A stretch of 64,000 bases of DNA from Flavobacteriaceae bacterium R38 (GCA_009901575.1 WXYP01000003.1:310001-374000), one strand, 5' to 3'. Shown: positions 17,964-27,201, counted from the stretch's first letter. The notes: generated from the sequence alone by a model not told the origin. Numbers and translations are program-made.

Positions 17964-18923
17964 ATGATAAGAAGAATTGTATTGGGAATGATCGTTTTAG
18001 CTACTTTAGTTTCGTGCGTTTCGGCTAAAGTTTACAGAGAGTTAGAAGATAATTATGCCAATCTTAAGGCAGAGCGAAACGATTTAACAGATAAAAATCA
18101 AGAACTGGAAACAGCAAATAATCAGCTTTCAAATAACCTTAAGTCGCTTCAAAAAAAATACGATGAGGCAGTTTCCGAAAGAGAACAACTGAAACAGGAA
18201 TATGCTGCAGCAAAAGCTAATTTAGAAAACTTACAGGCATCTTACGATGCGTTAGAAAAGAACAGTAGTTCTGCAATAGCCGAAAATGTAAAAGCAAATA
18301 GAGCGTTATTGGCAGAATTGGAAGCAAAAGAGCGAGCGTTAGCAGAAGAAAATAAACGTTTGGAAGATTTGAAAAAACAACTTGATGCGCGATCAAAAAG
18401 GGTTGATGAATTAGAAAGTGTTATTGCTGCAAAAGATGCAGCGATGAGCAATTTAAAAAATGCAATCTCAAGAGCATTACTCGATTTTGAAGGAAAGGGA
18501 CTTACAGTAGAACAACGCGACGGAAAAGTATATGTTTCTCTGGAAAATAAGTTATTATTTAAATCGGGAAGCTGGACAGTAGGAACTGAAGGAAGAAGAG
18601 CCGTAGTAGAGTTAGGAAAAGTGTTGAGTCAGAATAAAGAAATAAATGTATTAATCGAAGGACATACCGATAATGTGCCTTATTCTGGAAGTGGCCAGGT
18701 AAAAGGCAATTGGGATCTTTCTACCAAAAGAGCTACGTCTATTGTTGAAATATTAAAAGAAAACAAAGGAATAAGTCCGGATAGGCTCACAGCAGCAGGA
18801 AGAAGTGAATATGCCCCAGTGGCAACAAACAGTACCCCGGAAGGACGTTCTAAAAACAGAAGAATAGAGGTGATTTTAACACCTAAATTAGATGAAGTTA
18901 CAAAACTATTAAACGAGATATAA
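17964..18923 (+). CDS. OmpA-family lipoprotein with periplasmic coiled coil
   Basis: A 319-residue lipoprotein with lipobox LVSC (Cys18). A long coiled coil rich in Glu, Leu, Ala and Lys occupies about 25-165, and an OmpA C-terminal peptidoglycan-binding domain about 190-305. The latter shows IEGHTDNVPY, NWDLSTKRA, LTAAGRSEYAPVATN and the ending RSKNRRIEVIL, where Asp and Arg bind diaminopimelate. It would tether the outer membrane to peptidoglycan with a coiled-coil spacer. It is probably in one operon with xth (6-base gap). Confidence 0.92.
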   Translation: MIRRIVLGMIVLATLVSCVSAKVYRELEDNYANLKAERNDLTDKNQELETANNQLSNNLKSLQKKYDEAVSEREQLKQEYAAAKANLENLQASYDALEKNSSSAIAENVKANRALLAELEAKERALAEENKRLEDLKKQLDARSKRVDELESVIAAKDAAMSNLKNAISRALLDFEGKGLTVEQRDGKVYVSLENKLLFKSGSWTVGTEGRRAVVELGKVLSQNKEINVLIEGHTDNVPYSGSGQVKGNWDLSTKRATSIVEILKENKGISPDRLTAAGRSEYAPVATNSTPEGRSKNRRIEVILTPKLDEVTKLLNEI

Positions 18924-18939
18924 ATCGGTTATAAATTCT

Positions 18940-18947
18940 TAATTTTG
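18940..18947 (+). promoter_or_regulatory. Candidate -7 box (TAATTTTG) for the aldo/keto reductase gene
   Basis: An exact TAnnTTTG match directly before the terminator hairpin at 18948. A transcript from it would begin inside the left arm, so the reductase message would not be stopped by that hairpin. No good -33 element was found. Confidence 0.35.
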
Positions 18948-18977
18948 AACCTCGCTTTTAAGCGGGGTTTATTTTTT
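18948..18977 (+). terminator. Rho-independent terminator after the OmpA lipoprotein
   Basis: AACCTCGCTT (18948-18957) pairs with AAGCGGGGTT (18960-18969), one wobble, very short loop, followed by a T-rich tract. It ends the xth-ompA operon. Confidence 0.8.
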
Positions 18978-18993
18978 ATAAAAATTGCTAGAC

Positions 18994-20040
18994 ATGAAAT
19001 ACACACAATTGCCACATACAGATATCAAAGTAAGTAAGATTTGCCTTGGAACTATGACCTGGGGGCAACAAAATACAGAAGCAGAAGCTTTTGATCAAAT
19101 GGACTATGCATTAGATCAGGGAGTTAATTTTTTTGATACAGCTGAGTTATACTCTGTACCACCAAAACCGGAAACTCAAGGATCTACAGAAACCATTATA
19201 GGAAACTGGTTTAAAAAGACTGGAAATAGAGATAAAGTGGTATTAGCTACTAAAATAGCAGGGCCAGCGGCTTTTACGCAACACATACGAACAGGAGGTT
19301 TTAAAAAGGAAGAATTACATGATGCGGTTAATAAAAGCTTGAAAAGACTGCAAACAGATTATATCGATTTGTATCAGTTACATTGGCCGGAGCGTACTAC
19401 GAATTATTTTGATCAGGTATTGTACAATCACGATGTAAACGATCCCTGGAAAGATAATTTTAGAGAAGTATTGGAAGGGTTAGGTGAATTAATCAAAGAA
19501 GGAAAAATTCGCCAGGTTGGAGTTTCTAATGAGAATCCATGGGGAGTTATGAGATATCTGGAAGAGAGTAAGCAAAATAATTTACCAAGAATGGTTACGA
19601 TTCAGAACCCTTATTCTTTAATAAATAGAAATTTTGAAATTGGAAATGCAGAAGTCTCTATCAGAGAAGGAGTTGGTCTATTGGCTTATTCCCCTCTTGC
19701 ATTTGGTACATTGACAGGAAAATACCTTGGAGGTAAAAATCCTGAAAATGCCCGCATAACTTTATTTCCGCATTACACACGATACAGAAGTGCAGAAGCT
19801 GAAAAAGCGATCCAGGCATATATTGATTTAGCTAAGGAAAACGGACTTACCATTGCAGAAATGGCTTTAGCATTTGTTAATCAGCAACTCTTTTTGACCA
19901 GTAATATCATAGGAGCTACAAGCCTTGAACAGTTGAAGGAAAATATAGGAAGTATTAATGTTGAGCTTGATGTAGATTTAATCGCTAAGATTAATGTAAT
20001 TCATGCCCAATATCCTAGCCCGACATCTTCAAGATCGTAG
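18994..20040 (+). CDS. Aldo/keto reductase (Tas-like)
   Basis: A 348-residue NADP(H)-dependent oxidoreductase counted from ATG 18994; an upstream TTG at 18985 is less likely. The catalytic tetrad is present: Asp48 and Tyr53 in FFDTAELYS, Lys87 in VLATKIAG and His in LYQLHWPER. The long loop with WPERTTNYF and the C-terminal ATSLEQLKENI fit the Tas branch of aldo/keto reductases. It reduces carbonyl compounds in the cytoplasm; the natural substrate is unknown. A repeat cluster follows its stop. Confidence 0.93.
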   Translation: MKYTQLPHTDIKVSKICLGTMTWGQQNTEAEAFDQMDYALDQGVNFFDTAELYSVPPKPETQGSTETIIGNWFKKTGNRDKVVLATKIAGPAAFTQHIRTGGFKKEELHDAVNKSLKRLQTDYIDLYQLHWPERTTNYFDQVLYNHDVNDPWKDNFREVLEGLGELIKEGKIRQVGVSNENPWGVMRYLEESKQNNLPRMVTIQNPYSLINRNFEIGNAEVSIREGVGLLAYSPLAFGTLTGKYLGGKNPENARITLFPHYTRYRSAEAEKAIQAYIDLAKENGLTIAEMALAFVNQQLFLTSNIIGATSLEQLKENIGSINVELDVDLIAKINVIHAQYPSPTSSRS

Positions 20041-20062
20041 TAATAATATAAAATAATTTGAC

Positions 20063-20137
20063 AATGTCATTCCTGCGAAAGCAGGAATCTATTTTATCAA
20101 TTTTAATTAGATTCCCGATCAAGTCGGGAATGACATT
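20063..20137. repeat. Palindromic intergenic repeat element (GTCATTCC type)
   Basis: A 75-bp element bounded by perfect 11-bp inverted ends: AATGTCATTCC (20063-20073) and GGAATGACATT (20127-20137). Each end forms its own hairpin, one with CCTGC-GAAA-GCAGG, the other with ATTCCCGA/TCGGGAAT. GTCATTCC-type palindromes recur in many bacterial genomes as REP/MITE-like sequences; the copy number here is unknown. A decayed partial copy seems present near 44315. Confidence 0.7.
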
Positions 20138-20158
20138 AGTTTTTATCATTTTACAATT

Positions 20159-20260
20159 CCTTCTCCTACTGGGAGAAGGTCAATCTATCTGCTGGTAGGC
20201 AGAGGTGAGGACATTGAAATTAAACCCTCACCTTAATCTATCTCTGAGGGAAAGGAAATT
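20159..20260. repeat. Second intergenic palindromic repeat
   Basis: CCTTCTCC and GGAGAAGG form a hairpin around 20159-20179. GGTGAGG (20205-20211) then pairs with CCTCACC (20226-20232), and an imperfect CTCTGAGGG lies near 20250. The sequence is richer in G+C than its flanks. It resembles the CCTTCTCC...GGTGAGG intergenic repeats seen in other bacteria and sits next to the first repeat between two convergent genes. Confidence 0.5.
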
Positions 20261-20299
20261 TAATAGATTTTATTTACGATAATCTGATTATCATAACTC

Positions 20300-21370
20300 C
20301 TAAAAATCTCCGAAATCTACATCGTGTACGAAAGTTGCAAGTCCTTTAAAAAATACCTTTTGGTCATCATATTGGGCAAGATGACTTCCGTCAGGACATA
20401 ATAAATAACGTCCGTTTTGAACTTCTTTAGACATCCATTCCATATGCTTAGGATCCATGGTATCGTGTTGAGCTCCTATCACCAAAGTAGGAACCGTGAT
20501 GTTTTTAAGTTGATCTTTAACGTCCCACTCTTTTAAACTAGCATCTCCGCTGATTCCGAATTCGCTATACCCCTGCATGTAGATATAAACCGAAGGATTG
20601 AGGTGATTAAAAGCCCTGTTTACAGATTCCGGCCATTCTTCCTGTGGCATCCTTAACACATGCTCCGGATAATGATATTTGAATAATAACTCTGTGTAAC
20701 GCGGATTTTCATAATCTTCATTTGCTTCCAATTCTAATATCTCTTTATATACATCAGGATCCATCGCCGGCCCTAAAACTTCTTTTGCATATTGATTGTA
20801 TTCCGGTACACTCGACATCATATTAGAAATGATTAATCCTTTTAAATTGTCCTGGTATTTGAAAGCATATTCCATGGCAAGAATCCCACCCCAGGACTGA
20901 CCGAATAGGTAGAAATTGTCCTTATTAAGGCCTAATGCTTTTCTAACTTGTTCTACTTCTTCTACAAAATGTTCGATAGTCCATAAGCTATTATCTCCTT
21001 CTTCGGGTTTATCACTGTAATAAGAACCTAACTGATCGTAGTAATAATACTCAATTCCCTCGTTAGGGAAATAACCGTCAAACGATTCATAGATTTCGTG
21101 AGTAACTCCGGGTCCGCCGTGTAATAACAGTACTTTTTTGGTTGGATTGTTACCTACTCTTTTAGTCCATACTTTAAAAACTCCTTTTGGGGTAGTAATA
21201 GGAATCATTTTAATACCTCCTGTAAACTGATCATCCCTCCCCGAATAATCCAGGTAGTTGTCTGTTGAATCTGAAACTACTTCTATCTTGGGTTTCTCCT
21301 GATTTTTGCAACCCATGAGGAATAATAACCCCGATAAAAGAATAAATGATATGTATCTCAATCTCATCAT
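20300..21370 (-). CDS. Prolyl-aminopeptidase-like alpha/beta hydrolase lipoprotein
   Basis: A 356-residue protein with lipobox LMGC (about Cys21), so probably anchored in the envelope. The alpha/beta hydrolase core shows the oxyanion motif LLHGGPGVTHE, nucleophile elbow GQSWGG, acid Asp in VIGAQHDTMDP and His in CPDGSHLAQYD. The HGGPG and GQSWGG pair is typical of peptidase family S33 (proline iminopeptidase), which removes N-terminal proline from peptides. Two adjacent Met codons could start it. A lipid-anchored form would act on extracellular or periplasmic peptides. Confidence 0.87.
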   Translation of the reverse strand: MMRLRYISFILLSGLLFLMGCKNQEKPKIEVVSDSTDNYLDYSGRDDQFTGGIKMIPITTPKGVFKVWTKRVGNNPTKKVLLLHGGPGVTHEIYESFDGYFPNEGIEYYYYDQLGSYYSDKPEEGDNSLWTIEHFVEEVEQVRKALGLNKDNFYLFGQSWGGILAMEYAFKYQDNLKGLIISNMMSSVPEYNQYAKEVLGPAMDPDVYKEILELEANEDYENPRYTELLFKYHYPEHVLRMPQEEWPESVNRAFNHLNPSVYIYMQGYSEFGISGDASLKEWDVKDQLKNITVPTLVIGAQHDTMDPKHMEWMSKEVQNGRYLLCPDGSHLAQYDDQKVFFKGLATFVHDVDFGDF

Positions 21371-21440
21371 AGTAATTTTTGAAATGAATTAATGTAGTGA
21401 ATAAAAATACAATTTATTTGCTACATAGAATTTGCTAAAG

Positions 21441-22802
21441 CTACCCAAAAAGTTCGCTTACTACATCTTCTATTTTTCCAACCAGCTTAATTTGAATTCC
21501 GGTATTTTTCAGAGAGATTTTATTGTGTTTTGATACGAATATCATTTCAAAACCTAATTTTTCTGCTTCAGAAATACGTTGATCAACTCTATTCACTGGG
21601 CGTATTTCTCCGGCGAGACCTACTTCTGCAGCAAAACATATTCTTTTTTCAATGGCGATATCTTCGTTACTGGAGAGAATAGCTGCTACTACTGCTAAAT
21701 CAATAGCGGGATCATCTACTGAGATCCCTCCGGTGATATTAAGAAAAACATCTTTGGCTCCCAGACGGAAACCTGCACGTTTTTCTAAAACAGCTAAGAG
21801 CATATTTAGGCGTTTAGCATTATAACCTGTGGTACTTCGTTGAGGTGTGCCGTAAACTGCAGTACTGACCAAGGCCTGAATTTCAATCATTAATGGTCGC
21901 ATGCCTTCTAAAGTTGCTGCTATGGCAGTACCGCTAAGTTCTTCGTCATTCTTAGAAATGAGTATTTCGGAAGGATTAGTAACTTCTCGTAATCCGCTTC
22001 CCTGCATTTCATAGATCCCGAGTTCTGATGTAGATCCGAATCGATTTTTCAGCGATCTTAATATCCTGTAGATGTGATTTCGATCTCCTTCAAACTGTAA
22101 TACGGTGTCTACCATATGTTCCAGAATTTTAGGCCCTGCAATATGTCCGTCTTTGGTAATATGTCCGATGAGTATAACCGGAGTAGCTGTTTCTTTTGCA
22201 AATTTGATCAACTCGGTGGTGCATTCACGTATTTGAGAAATACTACCGGCAGAAGATTCGATATAATCGGTATGAAGAGTTTGTATAGAATCTATAATAA
22301 CAATATCGGGTTCAATTGCTGTGATTTGCTTAAAGATATTCTGAGTTTTGGTTTCAGTTAAAATATAGCACTGTTTACTTTCGGGTTGTATGCGTTCTGC
22401 ACGCATTTTTATTTGTTTCTGACTTTCTTCACCCGAAACATATAAAGTTTTATAAGGTAGTTTTAAAGAAATTTGAAGCAATAATGTGCTTTTTCCTATT
22501 CCTGGTTCTCCTCCCAGAAGGGTTAAAGATCCGGGGACAATCCCTCCTCCAAGAACCCGATTGAACTCAGCGTCTTTTGTATCCAAACGTACTTCTTGAG
22601 TGGTGTCAATCTCATTGACGAGTAAAGGTTTGGAGGTGCGTTTAGCAGGAGAAGTTTCGTTTTTCCAGGAGCTTTTTTCTTCTTTTTGGACAATTTCTTC
22701 AACAATAGTATTCCATTCTTTACATGCAGTACATTGTCCTAGCCATTTTGCGTATTGAGTTCCGCAATTCTGACAAAAAAAAGTAGTTTTGACTTTAGCC
22801 AT
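21441..22802 (-). CDS. radA: DNA repair protein RadA (Sms)
   Basis: A 453-residue ATPase. It begins with the C4 zinc finger (CQNCGTQYAKWLGQCTAC, about 10-27), followed by a RecA-like core with Walker A GGEPGIGKST (about 97), VIIDSIQTLH as Walker B and the RadA-specific LKNRFG motif. The C-terminal third is a Lon-protease-like domain without the catalytic pair (KRAGFRLGAKDVFLNITGGI, then FAAEVGLAGEIRPV). RadA is a branch-migration helicase helping RecA in recombination and transformation. All diagnostic parts are intact. Confidence 0.97.
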   Translation of the reverse strand: MAKVKTTFFCQNCGTQYAKWLGQCTACKEWNTIVEEIVQKEEKSSWKNETSPAKRTSKPLLVNEIDTTQEVRLDTKDAEFNRVLGGGIVPGSLTLLGGEPGIGKSTLLLQISLKLPYKTLYVSGEESQKQIKMRAERIQPESKQCYILTETKTQNIFKQITAIEPDIVIIDSIQTLHTDYIESSAGSISQIRECTTELIKFAKETATPVILIGHITKDGHIAGPKILEHMVDTVLQFEGDRNHIYRILRSLKNRFGSTSELGIYEMQGSGLREVTNPSEILISKNDEELSGTAIAATLEGMRPLMIEIQALVSTAVYGTPQRSTTGYNAKRLNMLLAVLEKRAGFRLGAKDVFLNITGGISVDDPAIDLAVVAAILSSNEDIAIEKRICFAAEVGLAGEIRPVNRVDQRISEAEKLGFEMIFVSKHNKISLKNTGIQIKLVGKIEDVVSELFG

Positions 22803-22903
22803 TAATCATTGATAATATTCTTGAATTGCTAAAGATAGTTAACCTCTGTAGCAAAATCAAAATAGAATCAAATTAAATAAATGCTTTCCTGATTCAACAA
22901 TGT

Positions 22904-24046
22904 TTACCAGCCAAAATCGGCTTTCAGTGCATCAATTTTATCGATAGCCATATCTTTTGTTAAGAAATCAATCTCAGACATACCAAATGCTTTTTCGTAT
23001 GCCCTTAATGCTTTTTTAGGCTCTCCGGATTCTTCGTAGTATTCTGCCTGGAAATAAAAACCTAGCATCGTTTCGGGATATTCTTTTATTGATAACTTAG
23101 CCAGTTTTAAAAGCGAAGGTAAATCTTCTTTCTTCTTAATCCCCGAATAAGCTGCCATAATATCGTTTAAACTTACCTGTTTCTTATATCCGAATAGGGT
23201 TTCTATGTTGTTATATTTTTCTTCCAGATAATCGTAAATAGAAGTTTCGAGAGTTAACATTTTACTCCTGTATTCTTTTGGGGTGATAGGCTTATAAATA
23301 TCAAAAATCTGATCTAAAGCTCTCGGAATTCCATATGAAGCTACAGAGGTATGACTTCCCCCTTCGAAATTATCGAAATAATAATGAAAATTTTCGTTTG
23401 TAACTTTGGACAACCCTTCATTTAAGGTGTTTATACGTTTATAATTATCTTTCTCATCTTCTTTGGAAGTAGCCAGATAGTAAAACTTTTTATCGTTAAA
23501 AGAAGCCAAACGTTCAGGGATTCTGCCTTCCATTAAAGGAGCAAAAGAAGGACTCAGGTTAATATAAGCATCAAACAAAGGCTGTTCTTTGAACAAGTAG
23601 TAATTGGTAAAGTTAGCTGTTATATCATGTCCGATTATCGCTTTAAAATTAGCCAGGTTGTATTTCTGGGACATGTAAGGAACTAATTCCTGCCCTATGA
23701 ATTCAAAAAATGCATTTCCTTTATCTTTAGGGAGACCGTCTTTATCACTAAAATCACAATCATCTATTTTTTGATTATACCCTTGTTGTATTCCGACAAC
23801 AATAGACTCTGGCATTTCTCCCAGATAGGTGTAAAACTTCACATTAGAAACCACAATGTCAAACAGGAAATCGGCATCTAATACCACCATTAAAGGGTAC
23901 ACTTTGTCTTCAGAATAGTTTTCGGGAGTATAAATCTGAATAGACCGTTTTTCATCTAACTTATATGATTCGAAAGTTTCTTGGTTAACCTGTGCAAAAG
24001 ATAGATACACACACAAAAAACCTAAGATAAAAAGGCGAGTTTTCAT
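22904..24046 (-). CDS. Secreted esterase (PF00756 type) with C-terminal TPR-like tail
   Basis: A 380-residue protein with a signal peptide ending near LSFAQ. Residues about 25-260 have the esterase D/ferri-siderophore-hydrolase fold: YPLMVVLDADFLF, VVGIQQGYNQ, then FKAIIGHDITANF where the usual nucleophile Ser of GxSxGG is replaced (GHDITA). GGSHTSV near 235 supplies the His region. Residues about 300-375 resemble tetratricopeptide helices (YFQAEYYEESGEPKKALRAYEKAFG). The missing nucleophile suggests an inactive or altered enzyme; homologues with GHSxGG would be active esterases. Confidence 0.75.
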   Translation of the reverse strand: MKTRLFILGFLCVYLSFAQVNQETFESYKLDEKRSIQIYTPENYSEDKVYPLMVVLDADFLFDIVVSNVKFYTYLGEMPESIVVGIQQGYNQKIDDCDFSDKDGLPKDKGNAFFEFIGQELVPYMSQKYNLANFKAIIGHDITANFTNYYLFKEQPLFDAYINLSPSFAPLMEGRIPERLASFNDKKFYYLATSKEDEKDNYKRINTLNEGLSKVTNENFHYYFDNFEGGSHTSVASYGIPRALDQIFDIYKPITPKEYRSKMLTLETSIYDYLEEKYNNIETLFGYKKQVSLNDIMAAYSGIKKKEDLPSLLKLAKLSIKEYPETMLGFYFQAEYYEESGEPKKALRAYEKAFGMSEIDFLTKDMAIDKIDALKADFGW

Positions 24047-24081
24047 GACAAACTTCGATTTGGTTTACTATATAACAGAAA

Positions 24082-25050
24082 TTATTTGTTTCTATTGTAA
24101 ATAGGTAAGAAAAGAAATGATGAAACTCCTAAAAGTACAACGAGTAATGTTTGTGAGATCCACATAATCCATCCAAAAGCCTCTCCCGAAGGTTTTGAAA
24201 TCCCAAAAGCTGTAAGAATAGTAGCAATAGCAAAGGGATACCAGCCTATCCCGCCATTAGAGGCAGACATGGCAAAAGCTCCGGCTACAAAAGCCACCAA
24301 AATGATACTTAAACTAAGGTCTTCAACTTCTGGAATACTGAACTTAATAACCCAAAGCATTAAGATATACATAGACCAGATGAATACGGTATGTAATATG
24401 AAGGGCCATTTTTTCTTCATTTTAAAAATACTGACAACCCCTTCTAAAAGCCCATTAATAAATGCTTTTAACTTGATTGCAAAAGCGTTTTTAGAATTTT
24501 TAATAAATCGTATAAATATAAAAACCGATAATAATCCAATTGCTCCAATAACCAGTAAAAAAGAAGAACTGCCTTCTCTTTTCATTAAAAGCTCCATGAT
24601 AGTATCTGTTTGGAGCGCTAATGCAATAGATGTAATTAAAAACAACATGATGAGGTCTACAATTCGCTCGGCTACGATAGTTCCAAAAGCCTTTTGAAAA
24701 GGAACATTTTCATAGCTGGCTAAAGTTGTTGCTCTAAGTACTTCGCCCGATCTTGGAATACCTAAATTGGCAAAATAAGCGACAGAAGTAGCCATTAAGC
24801 TATTTGGAAATCTGACTTTATGCCCCATAGGCTCAAGAAGAAAATTCCATCGATAAGCCCTGGAAAGATGACTTAGAATCCCTAATAACCAGGACATTGC
24901 TACCCAGAAATAATCAGCTTCCTTTATGTATTTGTATATTGTCTTTCTGTCTTCTTCAGAAGTTGTTGAGTAAGAATACCATATTAAAAAAACACCCAGG
25001 GCCAAAGGGAGTATAAATTTTAATACTTTGATAATTTGCTTTTTGTTCAA
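24082..25050 (-). CDS. Flippase-like integral membrane protein (LPG synthase TM domain family)
   Basis: A 322-residue polytopic membrane protein with about eight hydrophobic segments. Motifs of PF03706, the lysylphosphatidylglycerol-synthase transmembrane family, are visible: LSHLSRAYRW near 60, VAYFANLGIPRSGEVLRA (about 90-107), ERIVDLIML (about 128) and SNGGIGWYPFA (about 265). Family members flip or transfer lipids and polyisoprenoid-linked compounds. The start is a TTG three bases after the panD stop, and no closer ATG exists, so translation is probably coupled to panD. Confidence 0.85.
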   Translation of the reverse strand: MNKKQIIKVLKFILPLALGVFLIWYSYSTTSEEDRKTIYKYIKEADYFWVAMSWLLGILSHLSRAYRWNFLLEPMGHKVRFPNSLMATSVAYFANLGIPRSGEVLRATTLASYENVPFQKAFGTIVAERIVDLIMLFLITSIALALQTDTIMELLMKREGSSSFLLVIGAIGLLSVFIFIRFIKNSKNAFAIKLKAFINGLLEGVVSIFKMKKKWPFILHTVFIWSMYILMLWVIKFSIPEVEDLSLSIILVAFVAGAFAMSASNGGIGWYPFAIATILTAFGISKPSGEAFGWIMWISQTLLVVLLGVSSFLFLPIYNRNK

Positions 25051-25053
25051 ACC

Positions 25054-25404
25054 TTAGTTCAGTAAGTTATTTTCTTCATTAGGGAAAACAAGTGCAGGTT
25101 TGAATTTTTTTGCTTCTTCGATATCCATAATCGCGTATGTTATCAAGATAAGGATATCTCCTGGTGCAACTTTTCTGGCAGCAGCACCATTTAATGTGAT
25201 TTCACCACTTCCTCTTGGACCGGGTATGGCATAAGTTTCCAGGCGCTCTCCATTGTTATTATTAACAATTTGAACCTTTTCTCCCTGTATGATATTTGCA
25301 GCGTCCATAAGATCTTCATCTATGGTAATACTACCAATATAATTAAGGTCTGCACCGGTAACCTTAACTCTGTGTATTTTAGATTTTACTACGTGTATTT
25401 GCAT
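25054..25404 (-). CDS. panD: Aspartate 1-decarboxylase
   Basis: A 116-residue pyruvoyl enzyme that makes beta-alanine from aspartate for pantothenate and CoA. The self-cleavage site Gly24-Ser25 is present in the order YIGSITID, where Ser25 becomes the pyruvoyl group; Lys9 and the [12 protein letters not shown] segment are conserved active-site parts. It follows panC by 14 bases on the same strand, giving a panC-panD-flippase operon. Confidence 0.97.
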   Translation of the reverse strand: MQIHVVKSKIHRVKVTGADLNYIGSITIDEDLMDAANIIQGEKVQIVNNNNGERLETYAIPGPRGSGEITLNGAAARKVAPGDILILITYAIMDIEEAKKFKPALVFPNEENNLLN

Positions 25405-25418
25405 CTTGGCAAAGTTAA

Positions 25419-26261
25419 TTAATTTAAGGCTATATTATCTATTAGTCGGATGTCATCTGCATAAACTGCGATAAAAGCCCTGTATTTTGTGTTCTGTGTT
25501 TTTTGTTTAATCGACTTTAGTGTGTTTGCATTGGCAATTTCAAAGTATTCAAGTTTGAAATCTGGATTTTCGTCGAAATAAACGTTTACCCATTCTTTTA
25601 TTTCATTAGCACTTTTTGTGCCAAACATTTCTTTTGCTTTTTTGAGTGTCTTGTAAATGACAGCAGCTTTATGTCTTATTTCTTTAGGTAACCTTTCATT
25701 TCTTGAACTCATAGCCAGGCCGTTTTCTTCTCTTTTTATTGGACAACCTACTATGTTTACTGGTATGTTCAGCTTTTTCACTAAAGTTTTTATAATCTGA
25801 AGTTGTTGATAATCTTTCTCTCCAAAGTATGCATTATCTGGTTTTATGATTTCAAAAAAACGTTTCACTATAGTACCAACCCCGTCAAAATGTCCGAGTC
25901 TGTGTTTTCCTTCCATTTCAGACTCTAATCCGTCAAATTGAAATTTTTGTGAAGTTATATTTTTAGCATACATTTCTTCTGTAGTGGGGCTAAAAACAAT
26001 TAAATGCTCACTAACCGATTTTAACTTAGCAATATCATTTTCGAATGTCTTAGGGTATTTTTCTAGGTCATTATTGTTATCAAACTGAGTGGGATTGATA
26101 AAAATGCTAACTACAGTCAAGTCATTTTCAACGACAGATTGTTCAACAAGAGAAAGATGTCCGTCATGTAATGCTCCCATTGTAGGGACCAAACCAATGT
26201 TTTTATCGGTATAGCGCTCTAAATACGCCATAATCGTTTTCTTATGTTGAAATATTTTCAT
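25419..26261 (-). CDS. panC: Pantothenate synthetase
   Basis: A 280-residue enzyme that joins pantoate and beta-alanine with ATP. The nucleotide-binding motif [10 protein letters not shown] (about 27-36) with the HxGH signature, [47 protein letters not shown] and the KMSKS-like [10 protein letters not shown] are all visible. It is the first gene of the panC-panD-flippase unit and is divergent from the GT5 gene over 109 bases that carry promoter boxes in both directions. Confidence 0.97.
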   Translation of the reverse strand: MKIFQHKKTIMAYLERYTDKNIGLVPTMGALHDGHLSLVEQSVVENDLTVVSIFINPTQFDNNNDLEKYPKTFENDIAKLKSVSEHLIVFSPTTEEMYAKNITSQKFQFDGLESEMEGKHRLGHFDGVGTIVKRFFEIIKPDNAYFGEKDYQQLQIIKTLVKKLNIPVNIVGCPIKREENGLAMSSRNERLPKEIRHKAAVIYKTLKKAKEMFGTKSANEIKEWVNVYFDENPDFKLEYFEIANANTLKSIKQKTQNTKYRAFIAVYADDIRLIDNIALN

Positions 26262-26281
26262 TTACAAAGTTTATTGATCTG

Positions 26282-26289
26282 CAAACTTA
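26282..26289 (-). promoter_or_regulatory. Candidate -7 box for panC
   Basis: The minus strand reads TAAGTTTG here, an exact TAnnTTTG match, 20 bases upstream of the panC ATG at 26261. No convincing -33 TTG was found at the expected distance. Confidence 0.4.
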
Positions 26290-26295
26290 TTATAT

Positions 26296-26329
26296 TTTGA
26301 AAGAATTAGGCATAATTTTTGTAATTTTG
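26296..26329 (+). promoter_or_regulatory. Predicted promoter of the GT5 gene
   Basis: TTTG at 26296-26299 and TAATTTTG at 26322-26329 form a Bacteroidetes-type promoter with 22 bases between boxes, slightly long. Transcription would begin near 26335, about 35 bases before the ATG at 26371. Confidence 0.5.
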
Positions 26330-26370
26330 CATGTTTTAAGCAAAATTGTAATAACTATAAATTAGTTTAT

Positions 26371-27180
26371 ATGACAGATAAGAAGGTATTATTTGTTTCT
26401 TCTGAGATGGTTCCTTACTTGCCAGAAAATGAAGTTTCATTAATGGCATATGAGAGTCCTCGAATGGTGAATGATAGAGGGGGGCAAATACGAATCTTTA
26501 TGCCCAGATTCGGGAATATTAATGAACGAAGGCATCAATTGCATGAAGTAATCCGGTTATCTGGGATGAATCTGGTGGTGAACGATATGGATATGCCACT
26601 AATAATTAAAGTTGCTTCTATACCTAAAGAGAGAATTCAGGTTTATTTTATCGATAATGAAGAATACTTTAAAAGAAAGGCAACATTTTCTGATGAGGAA
26701 GGAAATTTGTTTTCTGATAATGATGAACGTGCTATTTTCTTTGCTAAAGGGATAGTAGAAACCGTTAAGAAATTAAATTGGTCACCAGATATTATTCATG
26801 TACATGGGTGGATGGCTTCATTAGTGCCTTTATACCTTAAAAAATACTATGCAGACGAGCCACTTTTTTCAGAGAGTAAAATAGTTACTTCGGTTTATAA
26901 CAAAAATTTTGAAGGAACGTTAGATAAAGAAATGGCTAATAAAGTTAAATTTGATGGTATTTCTAATGAAGATGCAGATGTGCTTGAAGTACCTAATTAT
27001 TCTAATTTACTTAAAGTAGCGGTGAATAACTCTGATGCTGTGGTTATTGCTTCAGATGAGCTTCCTGATGACCTTAGAGATCATATCTCAAAATTAGAAA
27101 AACCTGTACTGCCTTATATATCCATTTATGAATTTGAAGAAGCATACGCACAATTTTATGATACAAAAGTTTTGAATTAA
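26371..27180 (+). CDS. Glycogen/starch synthase GT5 catalytic-domain protein, short form
   Basis: A 269-residue protein matching only the N-terminal half of glycogen synthase (Glyco_transf_5): KVLFVSSEMVPYL at the start, NDRGGQIRIFMPRFGNIN near 33-50, FFAKGIVETVKKLNWSPDIIHVHGWMASLVPLYL (about 126-160). The second Rossmann domain with the ADP-glucose E-x7-E motif is absent. Known GlgA enzymes are about 480 residues and have KTGGL near the N-terminus, which is not present here (ENEVSLMAYE instead). Catalysis is therefore doubtful. The location next to panC is one I recall from other Bacteroidetes. Confidence 0.85.
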   Translation: MTDKKVLFVSSEMVPYLPENEVSLMAYESPRMVNDRGGQIRIFMPRFGNINERRHQLHEVIRLSGMNLVVNDMDMPLIIKVASIPKERIQVYFIDNEEYFKRKATFSDEEGNLFSDNDERAIFFAKGIVETVKKLNWSPDIIHVHGWMASLVPLYLKKYYADEPLFSESKIVTSVYNKNFEGTLDKEMANKVKFDGISNEDADVLEVPNYSNLLKVAVNNSDAVVIASDELPDDLRDHISKLEKPVLPYISIYEFEEAYAQFYDTKVLN

Positions 27181-27201
27181 ATATATAGTTGAAGAAAGCA
27201 A

